A stretch of 64,000 nt of DNA from Arthrobacter sp. ok362 (GTDB taxonomy: Bacteria; Actinomycetota; Actinomycetes; Actinomycetales; Micrococcaceae). The DNA lies in NCBI RefSeq assembly GCF_900102785.1, contig NZ_FNGC01000008.1:124001-188000 (forward strand), written 5' to 3'. The stretch's first letter is position 1. Each line of letters starts with the position of its first letter. The translations under genes were made by a program, and so were the position numbers. The notes beneath the pieces are model-generated. The model did no database searches, was not told the DNA's origin, and saw only the letters and a program-made list of their open reading frames with translations. Positions 59,761 through 64,000 of this stretch are shown here, in pieces.

Positions 59761-61188
59761 TCAGCGGTGGGAGGTGGTGACTGACTTGATGCGGGTGTAA
59801 TCCTCCAGGCCAAAGACAGAGAGGTCCTTGCCGGTGCCGGAGTGCTTGAAACCGCCGTGCGGGGCCTCAGCCGGGATCACCTGATGGCAGTTGATCCAGA
59901 CGGCGCCGAAGTCCAGTTCGTTGGACACCCGGGTGACGACGCCGTGGTTGTTGGACCAGACGCTGGAGGCCAGCGCGTACTTCGTCCCGTTGGCGAGCTC
60001 CACGGCTTCGGCCTCGTCCCGGAAGGGCTGGACGGTGACGACGGGTCCGAAGATTTCCTCGCACACCACCTCGTCGGCCTGGAACACTCCGTCGATCACG
60101 GTCGGTTCGAAGTGGAAGCCGGTGCCGGTCCGCTTGCCTCCGGCCAGGACCCTGGCGTTCGCGGGCAGCCGGGACATGAAGCCCTCCACCCTATCCAGCT
60201 GCGCGGCGCTGTTCAGCGGCCCCAGGTCCGCGGCGTCGCCGCCGACCTGCAGCGCCGCCGCCGCCGCGGCGAGCGCGGCGCCGAACTCCTGGTGGATGGA
60301 TTCCTCCACGAGCACACGGGTCACGGCGGTGCAGTCCTGCCCGGCGTTGAAGAACGCACCGAGCGCGATCTCCCGAGCTGCCAGGTCAATGTCGGTGTCG
60401 GCGAAGACGATCGCCGGTGCCTTGCCGCCGAGTTCCAGGTGGACGTCCTTGAGGGTCTTCGACGCCGCGGACATCACCTGTGCCCCAGCCCGGGTGGAGC
60501 CGGTGATGGATACCATTTCCGGGATCTCGTGATCCACCATGGCGGCGCCGGTCCCCCGGCCGCCGCAGATGACGTTCACGACGCCGGCGGGGTAGGCCTC
60601 CTGCGCCAGCTCGCCCAGGACCAGGGTGGACCAGGGGGTGGTGTCCGCCGGTTTCAGGACGAGTGTGTTGCCGGCGGCGAGCGCCGGTCCGATCTTCCAG
60701 ATGGCCATCATGAACGGGTAATTCCACGGTGTGATCTGGGCGACCACGCCGAGGGGTTCGCGCCGGACGGTGGAGGAAAAGCCGCGGACGTATTCGGCCT
60801 GCGCGGTTCCGGACACCACGCGGCAGGCGCCGGCAAAGAAGCGCAGCTGGTCGGCGCCGCGGAGGATCTCGATCTCGCGGGTGACCTGGCGGGGCTTGCC
60901 GGTGCAGGCCACCTCGGCGTCCAGGAGCCTGTCGACGTTGGCTTCGATGAGGTCGGCGAGTTTGAGCATCATGGCCTGGCGTTCGGCCGGGGTGGTCCGC
61001 TTGTAGCTCTTGAAGGCGGTGTGGGCGGCCTGGAACGCGCGGTCCACGGTGGCGGCGTCGCTGTCCGGGGCGGTGCCGAGCTGGATTCCGGTAGCGGGGT
61101 CGAAGAACGGCAAGGTGGCGGCGGCCGAACCGTCTGCGGCACTGCTTTGGACGATCTCACCGTTGATGATGTTGTGCAGGGTGATCAT
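59761..61188 (-). CDS. Aldehyde dehydrogenase (aminobutyraldehyde-dehydrogenase-like)
   Basis: A 475-residue NAD(P)-dependent aldehyde dehydrogenase. TPWNYPFMMAIWKIGPALAAGNT binds cofactor, LELGGKAP has the general base Glu, and FFNAGQDCTAVTRV the catalytic Cys. AVWINCHQVIPAEAPHGGFKHSG near the end is typical of the gamma-aminobutyraldehyde/betaine aldehyde group. It would oxidise an amino-aldehyde. ATG 61188 has GGAG upstream. It follows the ThDP enzyme by 12 bases and precedes the amidohydrolase by 20. Confidence 0.92.
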   Translation of the reverse strand: MITLHNIINGEIVQSSAADGSAAATLPFFDPATGIQLGTAPDSDAATVDRAFQAAHTAFKSYKRTTPAERQAMMLKLADLIEANVDRLLDAEVACTGKPRQVTREIEILRGADQLRFFAGACRVVSGTAQAEYVRGFSSTVRREPLGVVAQITPWNYPFMMAIWKIGPALAAGNTLVLKPADTTPWSTLVLGELAQEAYPAGVVNVICGGRGTGAAMVDHEIPEMVSITGSTRAGAQVMSAASKTLKDVHLELGGKAPAIVFADTDIDLAAREIALGAFFNAGQDCTAVTRVLVEESIHQEFGAALAAAAAALQVGGDAADLGPLNSAAQLDRVEGFMSRLPANARVLAGGKRTGTGFHFEPTVIDGVFQADEVVCEEIFGPVVTVQPFRDEAEAVELANGTKYALASSVWSNNHGVVTRVSNELDFGAVWINCHQVIPAEAPHGGFKHSGTGKDLSVFGLEDYTRIKSVTTSHR

Positions 61189-61200
61189 GGCGGGCTCCGG

Positions 61201-62826
61201 TCAGTTGCTGGCAGTTTTGGGTGAGCGGGTGGTGGGGTCCTGCGGGAGGTGCAGGACGGCCGGCAACCCGGATTCGACGGCGCGGCGGAAGGCTGCGCCG
61301 AAGTCCTCGGCCTTCTCCACGCGTTCGCCGTAGCCGCCGTAGGACCGGGCCAGCGCGGCGAAGTCCGGGTTGGTCATGTGGGTACCCGAGGGGCGGCCCG
61401 GGTAGTGGCCTTCCTGGTGTTCACGGATCGTGGCAAAGATGCCGTTGTCCACCACGAGCGCGATGAACTTCCCGCCATGGCCCATGGCGGTGGCCATTTC
61501 CTGGCCGTTCATCATGAAGCAGCCGTCACCGGCCACGGAGATCACCTGCCGGCCGGGGTAGGCCAGGGAGGCGGCCACCGCGGCCGGGATCCCCATGCCC
61601 ATGGCACCGTTCCGGGGTGCGGCGAGCGAGTTCGCCGTGGTGTGCTTCAGGTAGCGGGCCGGCCACAGCGAGTGGTTCCCGGCCCCGTAGGTGATGACGG
61701 CGTCGTCGTCCATTTCCTGCTTGAGGATTTCCATCACGACGGCGAGGTCCACCCCCGTCCCGCCGTCTGGCTGCGCGGCGGAGAATTTCTCGTAGTCCGC
61801 GCGGGCCCCGGCCAGCCAGCCGGCGGAAGGTTCCACCGCGGATTCGGTGGCGGCAAGTGCCTTGGCAAAAGAGGCGACGTGGGCCGGAATGTGCTGGTCC
61901 AGCCGGCCGAAGTGGCCCAGCAGGTCGGCGCCGGGGTGGACGACGACCGTGACGGCGTCCAGTCCGCGCTTGTAGCCGTCGGAGAGCACATCGGCGCGGA
62001 CGCAGCCGACAAACACCAGCAGATCGGCCTCGTCGAGGCGGCGGGCGTTGGCGTCGCTGCGGGCGTAGCCGAGGTAGCCGGCGTAGGCGTCGCTGCTGTG
62101 CGGAACGGCGTCATAGGCGCGGAAATCCGCGAGCATGGGGACACCATGGCGGCCGGCCCAGCCGGCGAGCGCGTCGGAGGATTCCTGGTTCCAGCCTTCG
62201 CCGCCGACCACGATCAGGGGCTTCTTGGCTGCGGCCAGCCGGGACTCGAGGCCGGCGAGGTCCCCCGCTGCCGGTTCGGGCCGGGCCACGGTGCGCGGTT
62301 CAACGGTGCCCGATTCAATGGCGTGGACCAGCACGTCTTCAGGTAGGCCGATCACCACAGGACCCGGCCGGCCGCTGAGCGCCGTGAAGATGGCGTCGTC
62401 CACCACGCGGGCGGCGGAGGCGGCGTCGTCGAGCGTCACCACCTTCTTGGCGGTGCTGCCGAACCAGGCGTTGATGTCGAATTCCTGGAACGACTCCCGG
62501 CCGCGGTCTTCGACCGGGATCAGGCCAACGAACAGGATCATCGCAGTGGCGTCCTGGTGCGCGGTGTGGACGGCGATGAAGGCGTTGGCGGCGCCCGGAC
62601 CGCGGGTCACCATGGCCACGCCCGGAAGCTCGGTGAGCCGGCCTTCGGCGAGGGCCATAAACCCGGCGCCGCCTTCGTGACGGGTCACCACGGTTTCAAT
62701 GGAGGATCCGTGAAGGCCGTCCAGCACGTCCAGGAAACTTTCTCCGGGGACGCCGTAGACGCGCTGGATACCGGCTCGTTCCAGCTGGGCAACAATCAGG
62801 TGCCCCGCGGTGGTTGTTGTGCTCAA
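61201..62826 (-). CDS. Thiamine diphosphate-dependent enzyme (acetolactate synthase-like)
   Basis: A 541-residue ThDP enzyme with the three expected domains. The catalytic Glu is in VTRHEGGAGFMALA (near 50). The PP domain has the ThDP motif GDGCFMMNGQEMATAMGHGG to VVDNG. The middle domain includes KKPLIVVGGEGW. Related groups are acetolactate synthases, oxalyl-CoA decarboxylases and benzaldehyde-lyase-type carboligases, and the exact reaction is open. The start is TTG 62826, which overlaps the MHS transporter stop as TTGA, with AAGGGA upstream. No ATG or GTG fits as well. Confidence 0.88.
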   Translation of the reverse strand: MSTTTTAGHLIVAQLERAGIQRVYGVPGESFLDVLDGLHGSSIETVVTRHEGGAGFMALAEGRLTELPGVAMVTRGPGAANAFIAVHTAHQDATAMILFVGLIPVEDRGRESFQEFDINAWFGSTAKKVVTLDDAASAARVVDDAIFTALSGRPGPVVIGLPEDVLVHAIESGTVEPRTVARPEPAAGDLAGLESRLAAAKKPLIVVGGEGWNQESSDALAGWAGRHGVPMLADFRAYDAVPHSSDAYAGYLGYARSDANARRLDEADLLVFVGCVRADVLSDGYKRGLDAVTVVVHPGADLLGHFGRLDQHIPAHVASFAKALAATESAVEPSAGWLAGARADYEKFSAAQPDGGTGVDLAVVMEILKQEMDDDAVITYGAGNHSLWPARYLKHTTANSLAAPRNGAMGMGIPAAVAASLAYPGRQVISVAGDGCFMMNGQEMATAMGHGGKFIALVVDNGIFATIREHQEGHYPGRPSGTHMTNPDFAALARSYGGYGERVEKAEDFGAAFRRAVESGLPAVLHLPQDPTTRSPKTASN

Positions 62827-64000
62827 TGCTTCATTCCCTTTTCTTCGATGCTCAGGGCGGGGAGGAAAATGCCGGACAGAGCCGTCATCACGGACACCAC
62901 CAGCAAGATGATGGCGCCGGGCCAGAACGAGTTGCCGTTGGCGGCCACGAGGGCTGTGGCAATCAGCGGCACGAAGCCGGAGATGACGCCGGCGCTGTTG
63001 GAGGTGATGGCGACGCCGGTGTACCGGACCTTCGTGGCGAAGAGTGCGGTCAGGGCTGTTCCGGACACGGCGTACGGGATGGACAGCGTGGTCACGCCGA
63101 CGATCATGGCCAGGATGACCAGGACGGGGTTGGCGGTGTCGATGGCCAGGAAGACGGGTACGGCGATGACGGCGGAGGCGACGCCGCCCCAGAGGATGAC
63201 CTTGCTGGCACCGAATTTCTCGCCCATGCGTCCGGCCCAGATCAGGGCGAAGATTTCCACGACGGCGGCCAGGAGCGAGCCGAGCAGCAGCGTTTCGTAG
63301 GGCATTTTGAGCACCTTGGTGCCATAGAAGACCACGAAGCTGGTGATGAGGTAGAAACCGCCGATGCCCAGCAGCGCGGAGCACATGCCCACCAGGATCT
63401 GGCGCCAGCTCTTCGTCAGGACGCCGCGGATGGGGGCGTGCTCGGTCTCGCCGGACTCCATGAGGGCTTCGAATTCCGGGGATTCGCTGAGCTTGCTGCG
63501 GATCCACATCGAAATGGCCAGCAGCGGGATCGCCGCGATGAACGGGATGCGCCAGCCCCAGGCATCAAAGTTGGACTGGCCCACCAGGTAGAGCATTCCG
63601 AAGAAGCCGCCGGAGGACAGGATGGTGCCGATCGGCGAGCCGAGCTGCGGGAGGGCGGCGTAGCGGGCGCGCTTGGCGACCGGGGCGTTTTCGACGGCGA
63701 TAATCACCGCGCCGCTCCACTCGCCGCCGACGGCGAGGCCCTGCAGGATGCGCAACGCGACCAGCAGGATGGGCGCTGCGACGCCGATCGTCATGTAGTT
63801 CGGAAGCAGGCCGATGAGCCCGGTCACGAGGCCGATGCCCACGATGGTGACCATCAGGATCTTCTTGCGCCCCACCTTGTCGCCCAGGGCTCCGAAGATG
63901 AAGCCGCCGATCGGGCGGGCCACGAAGCCCACGGCCAGGGTGGCGAAGGAGCTCATCGCCGAGACGAAGGGGTCCTGGGACACGAAGTACTGGGCGTTGA
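62823..64000 (-). CDS. MHS-family MFS transporter, 5' end outside the window
   Basis: At least 392 residues of a second MHS transporter. The frame is open to the window end (residues AQYF precede a GTG at 63983), so the true start lies beyond 64000. ATLAVGFVARPIGGFIFGALGDKVGRKKIL is helix 2 and the signature loop. RILQGLAVGGEWSGAVIIAVENAP and helices 5-12 follow. It heads the ThDP/ALDH/amidohydrolase operon by a TTGA overlap and probably imports the substrate. It resembles the transporter at 52133 in family but not closely in sequence. Confidence 0.92.
   Translation of the reverse strand, partial: NAQYFVSQDPFVSAMSSFATLAVGFVARPIGGFIFGALGDKVGRKKILMVTIVGIGLVTGLIGLLPNYMTIGVAAPILLVALRILQGLAVGGEWSGAVIIAVENAPVAKRARYAALPQLGSPIGTILSSGGFFGMLYLVGQSNFDAWGWRIPFIAAIPLLAISMWIRSKLSESPEFEALMESGETEHAPIRGVLTKSWRQILVGMCSALLGIGGFYLITSFVVFYGTKVLKMPYETLLLGSLLAAVVEIFALIWAGRMGEKFGASKVILWGGVASAVIAVPVFLAIDTANPVLVILAMIVGVTTLSIPYAVSGTALTALFATKVRYTGVAITSNSAGVISGFVPLIATALVAANGNSFWPGAIILLVVSVMTALSGIFLPALSIEEKGMKH

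Overview
This is a high-GC actinobacterial chromosome segment, most likely from Arthrobacter, Pseudarthrobacter or a related Micrococcaceae genus. The reasons are strongly G/C-biased codons, many GTG starts, ATGA/GTGA gene overlaps, apparent leaderless promoters, and Actinobacteria-style neighbours (lhr next to nei2, a DtxR-type iron box, DUF4232 lipoprotein). I see no rRNA, tRNA, CRISPR array, insertion sequence or prophage. The window reads as stable chromosome with catabolic cassettes, not an island.

Region 1 (1-16.5 kb): a patatin fragment and a small hypothetical gene, then a large minus-strand L-rhamnose operon. It runs rhaT-P-Q-S (ABC uptake), an L-fucose/arabinose isomerase-family gene, rhaM (mutarotase), rhaI (isomerase), rhaEW (fused rhamnulose-1-phosphate aldolase/lactaldehyde dehydrogenase), rhaB (kinase) and lutA-B-C (lactate oxidation). 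The gene set can take L-rhamnose to DHAP and pyruvate. A divergent LacI-family regulator faces it across a region with two matching LacI-type palindromes and a Crp-like site.

Region 2 (16.5-31.9 kb): an SRPBCC protein, an ABC exporter with two paralogous permeases, two tiny genes (one a Cys-rich 47-residue ORF), a DUF4232 lipoprotein, a giant Lhr helicase overlapped by nei2, a divergent yczE/MocR pair, a 38-bp tandem repeat, and an ArsR-AHSA1-type pair.

Region 3 (31.9-32.5 kb): a non-coding array of four units, each with a palindromic core and a G-rich spacer, directly upstream of an RluA-type pseudouridine synthase.

Region 4 (32.5-51.9 kb): RluA, a DedA protein, ppc, a TetR-controlled reductase, a DUF1684 protein, an acyl-CoA dehydrogenase/SDR pair, a GH76-like protein without a signal peptide, an iron(III) ABC transporter behind an iron box, a glycogen-debranching-type enzyme, a PAP2 phosphatase, a YdeI-family protein and a VOC protein.

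Region 5 (52.1 kb to the end): two convergent operons separated by a perfect 20-bp-stem terminator. The plus-strand one encodes an MHS transporter, a tandem-fused RidA, a single RidA and an RraA-like protein. The minus-strand one encodes an MHS transporter (cut by the window end), a ThDP enzyme, an aldehyde dehydrogenase, an amidohydrolase, a Zn carbamoylase-type hydrolase and a PLP aminotransferase. Together they look like a pathway for an unidentified nitrogen-containing substrate, and this is the best candidate here for undescribed biochemistry.
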